From assembly GCF_009768975.1 (NCBI RefSeq), contig NZ_CP035733.1, positions 2,524,001-2,588,000 on the forward strand: a DNA stretch of 64,000 bases, read 5' to 3'. The DNA is from Sphingorhabdus lacus. Its GTDB lineage: Bacteria > Pseudomonadota > Alphaproteobacteria > Sphingomonadales > Sphingomonadaceae. A program made the position numbers and the translations under genes. The notes beneath the pieces are model-generated. The model saw nothing but the letters and a program-made list of their open reading frames with translations, made no database searches and was not told the origin of the DNA. Shown here in pieces: positions 52,064-62,071 of the stretch (positions are counted from its first letter, which is position 1; each line of letters starts with the position of its first letter).

Positions 52064-53347
52064 TCAATGCTGACCTGACAATGACGCGATAGTATACGCG
52101 CAGCCAATCATCACTATCGCAGCGATTGCAGTGCCTTCCCAAGCAATAGGCACTTTCCACTTCCGCCATGCACTGACTGCGCCCACAGCAGATTTGGTGG
52201 CCATCAATGCAAAAAAGCCGACATAGCTACCGATTGAACCTAACTGTGTCACGGCCACAAACCACAGCGCCAACCCTGCAACGCCGGAAACGAGAGTAAT
52301 CTTCAGGAGATGACTACCTTCACCATGATAGTAAAAGAAATTCTGTGCATAATACCAAGGTATGACAAATGCATACGCTAACAGTAAAAAAAGTGTTTCA
52401 TATATCATGTTGTGATAGTTCTGGAGATTGAACGGCCCCAGATACGTTAAGAATGAAACTCCAGCGATTATCAAGCATCCCATAAAACCGATAGACGCGC
52501 CTTGAACTATATAAAAAATGCGGCTCGATGCATGTAATTTCGACAAATTTCCTTTTTGAAGTTCAACATAAATTCGAGGACTCCAAATCTGATTTAGAGA
52601 TGTGGCTATCAAATGCATCAACGATGAAAGCGTATACGCGAAAACAAAGCGTGCAACTTCCACATGTGAAAAACTGGCCTCAACCAAAAACAGGCTCCCA
52701 TATCCCGAAAGCCAGTCGAATATTGCAATAACCAAGAATGGGTGCAATTTCCATAAACCACCTCCCAGATCGGCCGGCTTTTCCCACCCACGAATGCCGC
52801 CACGCCAGAACCTCAAAATGAGCAGATAACCGGAAAGCATCCCGGTAGACATTATGAGAAAAATGGACTGCGCTTGGAAAGCTAGAAAGGCCGCAATGGC
52901 AGCCGCAACTATTCCACAAATCGGCGGTATGTTGCTCGTTACTAGCGTGGTCGTGTGGTCTTCCTCCAGACGAGACAACTGTGCTTGAATGGTGACCAAT
53001 GCACTAATTCCGCCGAAGAGAAGCGCGAGCAAAACCGCACTTGGAGAAATTTGACCTATCACTGTAAAAATGACGCCTCCTGCAACAATTGTCGCGGACG
53101 CAATCACTATAAATAAAAACTTCACTTGACGAAAAACTGCCAGCCTTTGATTCGACTCCTTATTCGACTTCATTGCGCCGACGGCTGTCTCGACAATACC
53201 GGCCATCGCAAAAGTCGCAATGCCTGCCTGCAAAGCATACATCAGACCAAACATCGCATATTCCGACGCAGGTAACAAATTTGCTAGCGTTAGAAAGAGT
53301 AAGAAACCCAAACCCTTTTGTACCGCTGCCCCCATAGCATAGCCCAT
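52064..53347 (-). CDS. Polysaccharide/oligosaccharide flippase (Wzx/MATE-like)
   Basis: A 427-residue membrane protein with about 12 hydrophobic spans (for example VLLALLFGGISALVTIQAQL and LALWFVAVTQLG), consistent with a lipid-linked sugar exporter. Codons that look like protein (KVQSAKLASYA) extend about 12 positions upstream of the ATG at 53347 to an in-frame stop, with no ATG, GTG or TTG. The true start may be a rare codon such as ATT. It sits in the nonulosonate operon. Confidence 0.82.
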   Translation of the reverse strand: MGYAMGAAVQKGLGFLLFLTLANLLPASEYAMFGLMYALQAGIATFAMAGIVETAVGAMKSNKESNQRLAVFRQVKFLFIVIASATIVAGGVIFTVIGQISPSAVLLALLFGGISALVTIQAQLSRLEEDHTTTLVTSNIPPICGIVAAAIAAFLAFQAQSIFLIMSTGMLSGYLLILRFWRGGIRGWEKPADLGGGLWKLHPFLVIAIFDWLSGYGSLFLVEASFSHVEVARFVFAYTLSSLMHLIATSLNQIWSPRIYVELQKGNLSKLHASSRIFYIVQGASIGFMGCLIIAGVSFLTYLGPFNLQNYHNMIYETLFLLLAYAFVIPWYYAQNFFYYHGEGSHLLKITLVSGVAGLALWFVAVTQLGSIGSYVGFFALMATKSAVGAVSAWRKWKVPIAWEGTAIAAIVMIGCAYTIASLSGQH

Positions 53348-53416
53348 TGCATAAGACGCGAGTTTCGCACTTTGGACTTTACCAATAATAATGGGTCACC
53401 ATTCCAATGAATAACG

Positions 53417-54469
53417 TCAAAAGGCATCGCCAGTAACCGGCGTGTTTCGCAAGATGCGGCGTCTTGCAACTTTGCCGACAACGTCGCATTTAAACTTTGG
53501 GGCAAGCCCAAATCCAGGTCGTACCGACCGAACATCGTCACCAGTAATCAAAGTACCCTTCTCGATGTCGTTCACAAAATAAAGTGATCGCCGAAACTGC
53601 ACGTTCCCTAATTCACTAGGCTTACGATCATAGTTTACTCGTCCCAGCGCCGACCACGCAATTTTGCTACTCTTGCATAACTCCTCCAGTTCCACCGGTT
53701 CCAGAGAGAAACTATCATCGGGTCCGCCGCCATTTCGATCGATAGTGAAATGTTTCTCAATAATTGAGGCTCCAAGCGCGACACTTGCAATGGCCGTAGT
53801 GTTGTCAAGTGTATGATCGGACAATCCGGTGACAAGTCCGAATCTTGAAATCATGTCAGTAATCGTCGCAAGATTGTAGTCATGCGCTGGTGCTGGATAA
53901 CCACTTACACAATGCAGAATAGCCAGATCAGTGCAGCCACCTTGTCGCGCAGCATCAATAGCTTCGGCTATTTCTTCGGCATTCGCCATTCCGGTCGAAA
54001 TTATTAGCGGCTTTTTAGTACTGGCGGCATATTTGATCAATTCATGATCGATCGCCTCAAACGAGGCAATCTTGTAAGCTGGCGCATTCAAATCTTCCAA
54101 GAGGTCTACAGCGGAACAATCAAAGGGCGAGCTAAAAATAGTTATTCCGTTGGCGCGTGCGTGCTGAAACAGTGGCTTGTGCCAGTCCCAAGGCATGTGG
54201 GCCTCTTCGTACAATTCATACAACGTCCGTCCGTCCCAAAGACCGCCACGAACTCGGAAATCCTCGGAGTTAGAATTAAGTGTAATGGTGTCCGGACGGT
54301 AGGTTTGAATCTTAATTGCATCGGCCCCTGAAGCTTTTGCAGACGACACAATCTTTTTTGCAATGTCGAAGTTTCCATTATGATTTGCAGACAGTTCGGC
54401 GATCACAAAGGGTGGGTGCAGGCGACCAATGGGCCGTCCCGCAATGGTTACTGTCGGTTCTTCAGTCAT
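53417..54469 (-). CDS. pseI: Pseudaminic acid synthase
   Basis: Condenses phosphoenolpyruvate with a 6-deoxy-AltdiNAc-type sugar to make pseudaminic acid. The 350-residue protein has the NeuB-type barrel (VIAELSANHNGNF, ADAIKIQTYRPDTIT, IISTGMAN, GLSDHTLDNTTAI) and a C-terminal antifreeze-like SAF domain (about 290-345, LYFVNDIEKGTLITGDD). LSANHNG and the QTY-PDT wording favour PseI over sialic or legionaminic synthases. pseG and pseH are close by, which supports it. Confidence 0.92.
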   Translation of the reverse strand: MTEEPTVTIAGRPIGRLHPPFVIAELSANHNGNFDIAKKIVSSAKASGADAIKIQTYRPDTITLNSNSEDFRVRGGLWDGRTLYELYEEAHMPWDWHKPLFQHARANGITIFSSPFDCSAVDLLEDLNAPAYKIASFEAIDHELIKYAASTKKPLIISTGMANAEEIAEAIDAARQGGCTDLAILHCVSGYPAPAHDYNLATITDMISRFGLVTGLSDHTLDNTTAIASVALGASIIEKHFTIDRNGGGPDDSFSLEPVELEELCKSSKIAWSALGRVNYDRKPSELGNVQFRRSLYFVNDIEKGTLITGDDVRSVRPGFGLAPKFKCDVVGKVARRRILRNTPVTGDAF

Positions 54470-54520
54470 GAAGACTTAACTCCAGAAAAACTATCGGTAC
54501 GATATCCCAATTTACTTGGA

Positions 54521-55294
54521 TTACTCGACCCTCTCAATTATAATCATATACCAGCTGAGCATTAACGGGCCACTGATCTGCATTCTTTCTAGGCTACCAT
54601 TGCTGCCTATAGCATTAACTGTGTAAGTACCCATGATGTCGGGATTTTTGGGTTTAGGAATATCAATATCCAATACAAATGGCTGGGCTTCAGTCAACCT
54701 GTATCCGTGATTAGCGCAGAAACGACTGACGTCGGGAATAGAATACACATTGTAAAATGACTGAGCCGCACGCGCATATTCTTTCACTTCAATACGACAT
54801 GAAATTTCTCCATCGTAGAAGAGACTATTCAGGCATATCCAATTCGGTTTTATTTTAGTAAAGATTTCTTTTAACGGCCGCTGATATTCAGGAAGCCAGC
54901 TCAAAGTCTGTAGACTGAGCACCCCATCAAAACTCTCTTCTTCTAGATCGAACCAGTCGGCCTGCTGGAAGTCCAGATTGCCTATACCTCGCTTTAATGC
55001 TAATTCGTTTCCTAGCTCGACAAGTTCATCGACATAGTCTTTTCCAGAAAAAAGTACATTTGGGTGTTGCGATGCAAAATATGCCGTGGCGGCACCCGCA
55101 CCACACCCTAAATCTAAAACTTTGCGCGCGCTCTTTAGTTTGCCTGAAGCAAACTGTTCCAAAAACTTTGTGCTTTGCTTCGGCGTTTCCCATTGCAGTT
55201 GATGATACTTCAGTGCAACTTCGTCCAGTTTGATCCACTCATCTACGCGTTGCTCGACAGATGGAGTGTTGGGTTTTTCAACCGTTTCATTCAT
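54521..55294 (-). CDS. Class I SAM-dependent methyltransferase of the glycan operon
   Basis: A 257-residue protein with SAM motif VLDLGCGAGAATAYF near 60-74, followed by FSGKDYVDELVELG and the post-motif FDGVLSLQTLSWLPEY. The target is unknown; it may methylate a sugar O or N atom, as seen in some nonulosonates. It lies between pseI and pseH. Confidence 0.82.
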   Translation of the reverse strand: MNETVEKPNTPSVEQRVDEWIKLDEVALKYHQLQWETPKQSTKFLEQFASGKLKSARKVLDLGCGAGAATAYFASQHPNVLFSGKDYVDELVELGNELALKRGIGNLDFQQADWFDLEEESFDGVLSLQTLSWLPEYQRPLKEIFTKIKPNWICLNSLFYDGEISCRIEVKEYARAAQSFYNVYSIPDVSRFCANHGYRLTEAQPFVLDIDIPKPKNPDIMGTYTVNAIGSNGSLERMQISGPLMLSWYMIIIERVE

Positions 55295-55377
55295 ATAGAT
55301 ATTTCTCCAAATTGCCCACTCGACGCGGTCGCAAAGACGTTAACAACTTACTCGGCCGAGCCACAAAATTACGAAGC

Positions 55378-55881
55378 CTACCGATCAAATCCCGACTTTA
55401 GGAGCCCAAATAAAATGACATCTGCAACGTTCAAACCATCTGCAAACTGCTCTCTTAGAATTCCCTCCTGCGCGAATCCCAGCCTCAAATGAAATTTCTG
55501 TGACTTGTGATTGAAGCCAAGTGATTGGCCGCAAACTTTCCGCAAACTAAGTTCTGAAAAGGCATGACGTAAAGCAGCAATTCCCAATTTCAGTCCTGAA
55601 CCTTTAGCTGATCCAGGCACTGTGTAAAAGCCCCAGTCAGCCACATTTCCATCGTAAATTCTTTTGAACGTGACCACCCCTATCGGTTCATAGTCCAATT
55701 CAACGATTCGAACATGGTAGCCAGTATCTAGCAAGGCAGTGGCCAGCCATCTTGCGTGCTCCTCTGGTGAGATCACGTTCGACGTGTACATGAAACTCCG
55801 CACATCGGAGTGGTTTCGCCAAGCCAACACAGCTTCTTCATCACTGCGTTTGATGCTGCGGATGGTCGCTTCCTTGTTCAT
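55378..55881 (-). CDS. pseH: GNAT acetyltransferase, PseH-like
   Basis: Acetyl-CoA-dependent N-acetyltransferase of the pseudaminate pathway (acetylation of the 4-amino sugar). From the ATG at 55881 it is 167 residues of GNAT fold: RSIKRSDEEAVLAWRNHSDV, YEPIGVVTFKRI, ADWGFYTVPGSAKGSGLKLG (the acetyl-CoA loop), and ending NVADVILFGLL. Operon position next to pseG supports PseH. Confidence 0.88.
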   Translation of the reverse strand: MNKEATIRSIKRSDEEAVLAWRNHSDVRSFMYTSNVISPEEHARWLATALLDTGYHVRIVELDYEPIGVVTFKRIYDGNVADWGFYTVPGSAKGSGLKLGIAALRHAFSELSLRKVCGQSLGFNHKSQKFHLRLGFAQEGILREQFADGLNVADVILFGLLKSGFDR

Positions 55882-55885
55882 GGTC

Positions 55886-56989
55886 TCACGCATTCATCGA
55901 AGCAATAATTCCGCAAACTCGTTCGACGCCTTTACCGTCGGTAATTGATGCAGCAGCGGTGCTCATCAGTCTTAAGTTGTCGCGAATCTGCATTTTTGTA
56001 ATTGCGGCCGCAAACTCCGCTTCGAAATCTGCGTCGTATCCAAGCAATATCCCAGCGCCCACGTCTGCAAGTGCTTCCGCACCCGCCCTTTGGTTATCGG
56101 CCATTACAACCAACAAGGAAGGTAGAGCCAAGCAACATCGTTCCCAGGCTGTACTCCCAGCACCTCCTATCGCCAAATCATTTTCGGACATCGTAGCGGC
56201 CATATCGCTAACATTCACTTTCAAACTGCTTTGAAAATCAAGGTTCTCGAGCATTTTTCGAACTTGTTTAACACAGGTAGAGCTTTGACCCAAGATGACA
56301 GTCAATTTGAATTCTGGTCCAAAATTCATGTCGGCAAAAGCTGAAATAATCCGCCCGGTAACGTTGGCTTTATCAGCCCCGCCCATTGAAACAACGACAG
56401 AGTTTAGCTCTCCGTCAATCCGGCGCTCTTTACTTCGCTTTCTCCACATTGCGAATTCCGGACGTAGCAGCGCGTAGCCTGGGCCGATTAGCAACGAAGT
56501 CCCATTGTCGACTAACGATACGTAATCCTCCTTCTTACGCCCCAAATTTGCATCCAGTAACAAGTGGCACTGATGGGGGCGGTCAGCAAGATCATCTAAC
56601 ACGATCATGAACGACCGGTCGCGTCCCATTTTTTCTTCCCACCGTCGGTCGAGAGCATAATGGTCAACGCAGTATGCATCAACATCAACCCCCGCCAATG
56701 CCGCCTGGCAATCGCAGACATCTTGTTCCCACGAGACGCCGAGCAAATCGGCGACAGTAGAATTTTTTCGCCTCGACAAGCGTGCTGAACTATCCGGCGG
56801 CGGAGGCAATTCAATTAATTGAAACCCTGATTCCCGCACCTTGTTGGAAATGTTGCCGGGCAAATTGCGTGAAAGAAATATTGGTTTGCTACCTGAATTC
56901 CGCAATCCCTCGGCCAATGCCAAGCACCGCATCACATGACCAGTGCCAATGTCATAAGAAGCGTCCGCCCGGATCGCGACTGTCCTCAT
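55886..56989 (-). CDS. pseG: UDP-2,4-diacetamido-trideoxy-altropyranose hydrolase
   Basis: Releases UDP from UDP-6-deoxy-AltdiNAc to give the free sugar used by PseI. 367 residues with the GT-B-like PseG features: RADASYDIGTGHVMRCLALA at the start, YCVDHYALDRRWE, VVSMGGADKANVT, and GGAGSTAWERCCLALPSL near 275-292. Its stop lies 5 bp from the pseH start, consistent with the pathway order. Confidence 0.92.
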   Translation of the reverse strand: MRTVAIRADASYDIGTGHVMRCLALAEGLRNSGSKPIFLSRNLPGNISNKVRESGFQLIELPPPPDSSARLSRRKNSTVADLLGVSWEQDVCDCQAALAGVDVDAYCVDHYALDRRWEEKMGRDRSFMIVLDDLADRPHQCHLLLDANLGRKKEDYVSLVDNGTSLLIGPGYALLRPEFAMWRKRSKERRIDGELNSVVVSMGGADKANVTGRIISAFADMNFGPEFKLTVILGQSSTCVKQVRKMLENLDFQSSLKVNVSDMAATMSENDLAIGGAGSTAWERCCLALPSLLVVMADNQRAGAEALADVGAGILLGYDADFEAEFAAAITKMQIRDNLRLMSTAAASITDGKGVERVCGIIASMNA

Positions 56990-57076
56990 GGCTTGATCCG
57001 ATTATGTTTGCGGATGACTACTCGGTGATGTCTGTCAAATCGCAATGCGGCTTTCCTTAGTTTACCAGAAAATCTA

Positions 57077-58129
57077 TCATTCGGCAACCGGAAGACCACC
57101 ACTGTCAATCCACGACAGACCATCATAAACATCTGCAATCTCTGAAATTGATACTCTTCTGCCACTCAAGCTGCTTAACTCGGCAGCATAGAGGATGTCA
57201 GATAGATGTCGGTCGTCCGACCAACTTTTTACATATTTGTCGCCGTTTAACGCACCAATCCAATTTTCTATCTCTTTGCGATAAATGTCTTCAAAGTAAA
57301 ACCCCCATCGGCCTCGGTACGAAGTCGGGCGAGACGTCGTCTGACAACCGCTTGACCGGTTGAAATGATCGAGCCGTCCTTCTCCAATCTGCAGAACGAG
57401 CGTATCATCACGCATGGCCACACGGGTTTCTCGAACCGGTGATACTTGGTGAAGCTCCACCGACAGCGTCCCTGCGACTCCGGATTCAAACTCCAGAGCA
57501 ATAAAAAAGCTATCGTCCAAAGGGTTGCGCCAGTCGCGGCTCTGGCATTTCAGCGCGGAAAGATTAGCGACAGGCCCCAGCGCATGGACCAAAATCTCGA
57601 TTTCAAACGGAACCATTTCGCGCGCAGCTGAGCTATTGCTCCGACCAGCGTAAAATTCGTGATAGGGTTCCCAGCTATGCCAGTCAGGCAAGAATGCTCC
57701 ATATCGATGCGAAATTGTGTTGACCTGTTCGGTGCCAATTGCGACTATTTTATCACGTAGCTGCTGCACAAGCGGGTGAAATAACCATGTGCCAGAGGGA
57801 TAACCCTTGACTCGACCCGACTTTTCTTTGCCCACAAACCAACTTACATGTGGCGTGAAAATGTTTGCCTCGGAGAAGAAATTAAGTCCGTTAGCATAGC
57901 AAAACTCGTAAAAATAAGCATGGCAGTCGGGAGGTGTCGAAATTACCACCGCTTCAATTGTGGACGGAATATCTAAGTGTGTTTCAAAGGTGCTGATTCC
58001 AAAATGACGCTGCGCGTCGCTCCGCCGGTCTGCTCTGACGTCTACGCCGATCACGTCGTGACCTAGATGCAAAAGATCGCGGACCCGCCGTCGGCCCATA
58101 GAACCCAAACCTATAACTGCAATTTTCAT
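57077..58129 (-). CDS. Gfo/Idh/MocA-type oxidoreductase (first)
   Basis: A 350-residue NAD(P)-dependent oxidoreductase-like protein with a Rossmann start (IAVIGLGSMGRRRVRDLLHL) and VVISTPPDCHA. The usual E-K-P motif is replaced by SEANIF, so dehydrogenase activity is less certain. It overlaps the cytidylyltransferase gene as ATGA. Its place in a nonulosonate operon suggests sugar oxidation or reduction. Confidence 0.78.
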   Translation of the reverse strand: MKIAVIGLGSMGRRRVRDLLHLGHDVIGVDVRADRRSDAQRHFGISTFETHLDIPSTIEAVVISTPPDCHAYFYEFCYANGLNFFSEANIFTPHVSWFVGKEKSGRVKGYPSGTWLFHPLVQQLRDKIVAIGTEQVNTISHRYGAFLPDWHSWEPYHEFYAGRSNSSAAREMVPFEIEILVHALGPVANLSALKCQSRDWRNPLDDSFFIALEFESGVAGTLSVELHQVSPVRETRVAMRDDTLVLQIGEGRLDHFNRSSGCQTTSRPTSYRGRWGFYFEDIYRKEIENWIGALNGDKYVKSWSDDRHLSDILYAAELSSLSGRRVSISEIADVYDGLSWIDSGGLPVAE

Positions 58130-58947
58130 GAGCTAGGTCCTACAATATATGTTTCTTCACCGCGCTTAACTCGCAAAGGGTTTGCGGCCAAGATCGCCTC
58201 TGTCCTCTCCCAATAGCCTTCATCGAGATTGGCATTGATTTCCAAAATGTCCGGAACACGACGCACGAAATCGCAAATAAAATCAAGTGAGGCAATTCGA
58301 CCAAGACAGTCGGCTTCGGCATAAATTCGCCTAAAAACCTCTAGATCTTCGGGATAATCAAGAGTGAGCCTCAGATTTGGCATGTTATGCAACGCATTCG
58401 CGCAAGGTATTGGCGTAACGCTAAACAGTCCAGACTGTGTGAGATAATAGCCGAATCCGGTATCGTTCTTTCCAGGGATATAACACTGGTAGACGCGCTC
58501 AAGGGAATCGCCTCGAAATGCTTTGGTTCCAGCACCTAATGGCAAATCTGTGCCGCTGACAGCCACTTCAGCTTCACCCCGTTCGACAGTTGCAAGTGCC
58601 ATGTCCAGGTAATTGGGATCCGCACAGATATCGTCGCCGTCGATTTCAGCTACCAGATCGCTTGGAAACGCTTTGCTCGCCATATAAAGGCGATCTATCA
58701 AGTCATCTGTATGGCCTCGGAATATATTGGCGCCGAGTTTTGTGACTTCATCGGCAAGTGGATCATCTGAGGAACGTAAAGTTGTGCAAACTACAATGTC
58801 GGTGCGATCAAGAAACGAACTTTGTTCAACCTGCTCTATAAGGCGCTGAATGGCAGACTTGCCAGCAACGTCCAGTAGCGCTTTTTCTGGCAATCGAGTC
58901 GAATCCAGCCGACACGGAACTAAAGCGATTGCGTGGCGCCGGTTCAT
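58126..58947 (-). CDS. SpsF-like cytidylyltransferase (likely CMP-nonulosonate activation)
   Basis: A 273-residue nucleotidyltransferase with ALVPCRLDSTRLPEKALLDV at the N-terminus, AEIDGDDICADP near 99-110 and DYPEDLEVFRRIY near 200. The start resembles SpsF-type enzymes rather than the RGGSKRIP motif of typical PseF, so this is a different branch. No other CMP-sugar synthetase is seen here, so it most likely makes CMP-Pse or a relative. ATGA overlap downstream. Confidence 0.8.
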   Translation of the reverse strand: MNRRHAIALVPCRLDSTRLPEKALLDVAGKSAIQRLIEQVEQSSFLDRTDIVVCTTLRSSDDPLADEVTKLGANIFRGHTDDLIDRLYMASKAFPSDLVAEIDGDDICADPNYLDMALATVERGEAEVAVSGTDLPLGAGTKAFRGDSLERVYQCYIPGKNDTGFGYYLTQSGLFSVTPIPCANALHNMPNLRLTLDYPEDLEVFRRIYAEADCLGRIASLDFICDFVRRVPDILEINANLDEGYWERTEAILAANPLRVKRGEETYIVGPSS

Positions 58948-58953
58948 AGCCGT

Positions 58954-60285
58954 TTACACATTATTGTACTTACGAAACACAGGCTGCACGGCATTACCTT
59001 CGTAACCCGTGGAGACATCGCCACCCTCGTCAAGCAATCGTTTCACTCGGTTAAAGCCTGCCTCCAATGCTTTCATAGTCTGCTCAAGCTCCGCATCGCC
59101 ATGCGACCAAGTGATCGAAATCCAAGGAATCAGAACACCCTGAGCAATAACCTCTTCATGAAAAGCAGTATGTAGTTCAGGCCAATAGCCTCCGTCTGCA
59201 TGGGTAGACAGAATCTGAGGATTGCAGTCAAAGCCGATAATTCGCACATAGTCTTCGACTCCAACACTTTTTACCAACGCGTTGAATTTATCTTTTAGTT
59301 TTTTGCCAGTCGACCAGACGTGGGTTGAGACATCGTTACGAATGCACTCCTCCATCGTCGCACGACATGCTGCGAGTCCGACTGTTTCGGATGCGTGAGT
59401 TTGGGATAGAAGGAAAACGCGCGACCTGTCATGCATCAAACCGCCGAGCTCCATTATCTCCTTGGCACCGATCAAGAACGAAAAACTGAACCCATTAGAG
59501 ACCGCTTTACCGAAGGTCGCGAGATCCGGTTGGACATTGTACAAATGGTGAGCCCCGAGATGATGAAAACGCATGCCTGCAATCATTTCATCAAAGATAA
59601 GTACCGCGTTTTCACGCGTTGCAATTGCGCGTAGACCTTCGAGAAAACCGTCAACGGGCGCATCGTTTTTCACAGGCTCGAGAATTATCGCTGCAATTTG
59701 GCCAGGATATTCAGCGAATAATGCTTCAACGGAAGCCATATCATTATATCGAAATTTGACCGTTGTCCTTTTTTCACCTTGAAGCGTTCCCGCGTCCATC
59801 GCTGTCGAGCCAATGAACCAATCATGTGTCGAAAAAAATGGATGGTCGCCGCATATGGCCACAATCTCACGCCCTGTTGCTGCTCGCGCCAATTTTATGG
59901 CAGCAGTCGTGACGTCGGAACCATTCTTACCGAATTTTACCATTCCGGCCCAAGAATGCATATCCAGAAGATATTCGGCAACTTCTAGTTCAAGAAGGCC
60001 CGGCCGAGTGTAGTTCACTCCAACATCGATTGCATTCTTAACCGCTTCGTTGACTGCTGGATAGCCGTGGCCCAGAATGAAAACGCGGTTTCCCATTGCC
60101 CAGTCGAGAAAGCGGTTCCCGTCAACGTCCACACAATAAGCACCCTTTGCGCCAGTTATTAGTTGTGGCGAACGATAGGGAAATTGATCCAAACCCTTGC
60201 TGTAGGTATGACCGCCACCTGGAACAATTTCATGAAGACGAGCAATCATTTTTTGCGATTTCGAAAAATTGTCGATCCGCGTCAT
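58954..60285 (-). CDS. Class III aminotransferase (glutamate-1-semialdehyde aminomutase-like)
   Basis: A 443-residue PLP enzyme of the GSA-aminotransferase type. The N-terminus MIARLHEIVPGGGHTYSKG and RFLDWAMGNRVFILGH fit the group. The PLP lysine lies in ATFGKAVSNGF near 275, and VLIFDEMIAGMR near 230 is the cofactor Asp region. In sugar clusters such enzymes act on sugar ketones. It overlaps the second Gfo/Idh gene as ATGA. HemL itself would not be expected in this operon. Confidence 0.85.
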   Translation of the reverse strand: MTRIDNFSKSQKMIARLHEIVPGGGHTYSKGLDQFPYRSPQLITGAKGAYCVDVDGNRFLDWAMGNRVFILGHGYPAVNEAVKNAIDVGVNYTRPGLLELEVAEYLLDMHSWAGMVKFGKNGSDVTTAAIKLARAATGREIVAICGDHPFFSTHDWFIGSTAMDAGTLQGEKRTTVKFRYNDMASVEALFAEYPGQIAAIILEPVKNDAPVDGFLEGLRAIATRENAVLIFDEMIAGMRFHHLGAHHLYNVQPDLATFGKAVSNGFSFSFLIGAKEIMELGGLMHDRSRVFLLSQTHASETVGLAACRATMEECIRNDVSTHVWSTGKKLKDKFNALVKSVGVEDYVRIIGFDCNPQILSTHADGGYWPELHTAFHEEVIAQGVLIPWISITWSHGDAELEQTMKALEAGFNRVKRLLDEGGDVSTGYEGNAVQPVFRKYNNV

Positions 60286-61217
60286 TTTTTGAACTCCTTG
60301 TGCAATCCTGCCATCGCGATTAATTCGACAATCTTGCGCGTTTGCTGACGTGGAATATTCGCTTCTGTATCTCGCGCAACCCCTATAAAATGCTCGAGCG
60401 CTTTTTTAAAAGCCCCAAAAGAATCCGAAAATGTTTTCTCACATTCGGCCAGTCCACCTTTCAGCTTAAAGCCAATCGGGGATGGCCGCGCACCATGGGT
60501 AGTGAAACGCGTCACGACGCCGCTGCGCCAAGTGACCGTCAGTTGAGTTCTGCCGTCCTCTTTATGAACTTCGTGCGCCGCAATTCCATCAAGTGTCGGA
60601 AATTGGGCTATCAACGGTTCTATGACATGCACCGCATATGTCTCCCAGTATTTTGGGGCCCAAGCGTCGATCATCAGGATATTGCCTATTCTTGCGAGCT
60701 CCTCCGATCGTACCCTGAGTTCATCAGCATAACGCAATGCTGAACAGGAGAAAATGCGTCCCCCAGTCGGATCTAGCGCAAACAGACGTTCTGCATCCTC
60801 AATAGTTACTGCAAGCGGTTTATCGATGTAAATCGGAAGTCCTGCCCTGAGAAAAGGGGCAGCGAAGCGAAAATGATTTTCCGCGTCGTCCCTTGCGAGC
60901 AAAATGGCGTCGACTTCACCGATCAGATCTTCCGCATTATCGACGACGTGGCCAATCCGTGAAGCCGCAGAAATATGTTCGGCCTCTGCCCGATTTTCGC
61001 ACCAAATGTGCGTTACTCGTGCACCCTGTAAAAAATCATCCGGATATTTCTGCTTTCCTAAATAGTCAGGAATCGACGGAAATGGACAGTCCTCCATGAT
61101 ATCGGCGTCATATCCATTTATGATAGCCGACCAAGAATAAGGGTGGCCATTGCCCTCGCTGGCTCCCAAAATGCCTAAACGTAATGTCTTCCATGTTGTT
61201 CGCGCACTGGTCACCAT
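60282..61217 (-). CDS. Gfo/Idh/MocA-type oxidoreductase (second)
   Basis: A 311-residue oxidoreductase with LRLGILGASEGNGHPYSW at the start and YIDKPLAVTIEDAERLF near 130, which has the lysine of the E/D-K-P motif. It overlaps the aminotransferase (4 bp) and the aldo/keto reductase (7 bp). It may oxidise a hydroxyl to the ketone that the class III aminotransferase uses; this is inference. Confidence 0.82.
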   Translation of the reverse strand: MVTSARTTWKTLRLGILGASEGNGHPYSWSAIINGYDADIMEDCPFPSIPDYLGKQKYPDDFLQGARVTHIWCENRAEAEHISAASRIGHVVDNAEDLIGEVDAILLARDDAENHFRFAAPFLRAGLPIYIDKPLAVTIEDAERLFALDPTGGRIFSCSALRYADELRVRSEELARIGNILMIDAWAPKYWETYAVHVIEPLIAQFPTLDGIAAHEVHKEDGRTQLTVTWRSGVVTRFTTHGARPSPIGFKLKGGLAECEKTFSDSFGAFKKALEHFIGVARDTEANIPRQQTRKIVELIAMAGLHKEFKK

Positions 61218-62071
61218 TGGGTAGGATCAACTAACCGCTCATCTTGGCAGGCTAACTCCATCGGAACAGAGAGAGCGCCTCTTTTGCTTGCTTTAATCAA
61301 CTCCTCAAGTTGATTGACGCCATCTACGCCAACAATCACTCTGTCAGCCGCGTGCAATGCAAGTGCGCAACCGATTGAAGCTTCTGCCTGCGTGACCCCT
61401 TCCCGTTGCGCCCAATCAGTGATTGCTTCAAGCTCCGGATTCCAGTTCGAAAAGCGCGTCGGTATTCCATCTGGGGGCATCAACAACAGTCCTTGCAGAA
61501 ATATCGACCTGATGTGGAGTTCCACATTTTCAGATTTCAGTCGGCTGGCCCAGCCACTTGTTTCCAGCCGCCGATCCAGAATGCTGAAGGGACTCTGCAC
61601 AATATCTGGCTGAAAATACGGCCAGATGTCATCCAGTTGGTTTGGGCGGTAGATCGATACTCCAATTTTTTTGCACCAACCCCTGTCCTTTATCATGGAT
61701 AGACCATCAATCAGTGACTGACCATCAGGCCCAATAAGATCTTCAGAGCTGTGCAACAACACAGCATAAATACTGTCTAACCGGAGTCGCTGAAGAGAAA
61801 GGGCCACTTGGTCGACTGCCCAATAACGCAAGTTGCTTTGTGCAGGATCCCGTTTCGGCAATTTCGTTACGACCTGAAAATCGCCTACACCCAAATTCCC
61901 AAGTGCCTGTTCGCTGCTTCCATAAGCAACAGCTGTATCGATAAGGTCTAGGCCTTCTGCACGGGCTAAGCTTATCACTTTACTTGCCTGCTCTTGAGTA
62001 AGCTGTCCCGCGCAGTTAGCAATGCCGTAATCTAGGCCGAACTGCGCCGTCCCAATGGCTAATTTCATCAA
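61211..62071 (-). CDS. Aldo/keto reductase
   Basis: A 286-residue TIM-barrel NADPH reductase. The catalytic Asp-Tyr are in LIDTAVAYGSSE near 40-51, with Lys in VVTKLPKRD near 70 and His in LLHSSED. The N-terminus KLAIGTAQFGLDYGIAN is typical of sugar-cluster members. It overlaps pseC as ATGA and the Gfo/Idh gene. Confidence 0.87.
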   Translation of the reverse strand: MMKLAIGTAQFGLDYGIANCAGQLTQEQASKVISLARAEGLDLIDTAVAYGSSEQALGNLGVGDFQVVTKLPKRDPAQSNLRYWAVDQVALSLQRLRLDSIYAVLLHSSEDLIGPDGQSLIDGLSMIKDRGWCKKIGVSIYRPNQLDDIWPYFQPDIVQSPFSILDRRLETSGWASRLKSENVELHIRSIFLQGLLLMPPDGIPTRFSNWNPELEAITDWAQREGVTQAEASIGCALALHAADRVIVGVDGVNQLEELIKASKRGALSVPMELACQDERLVDPTQW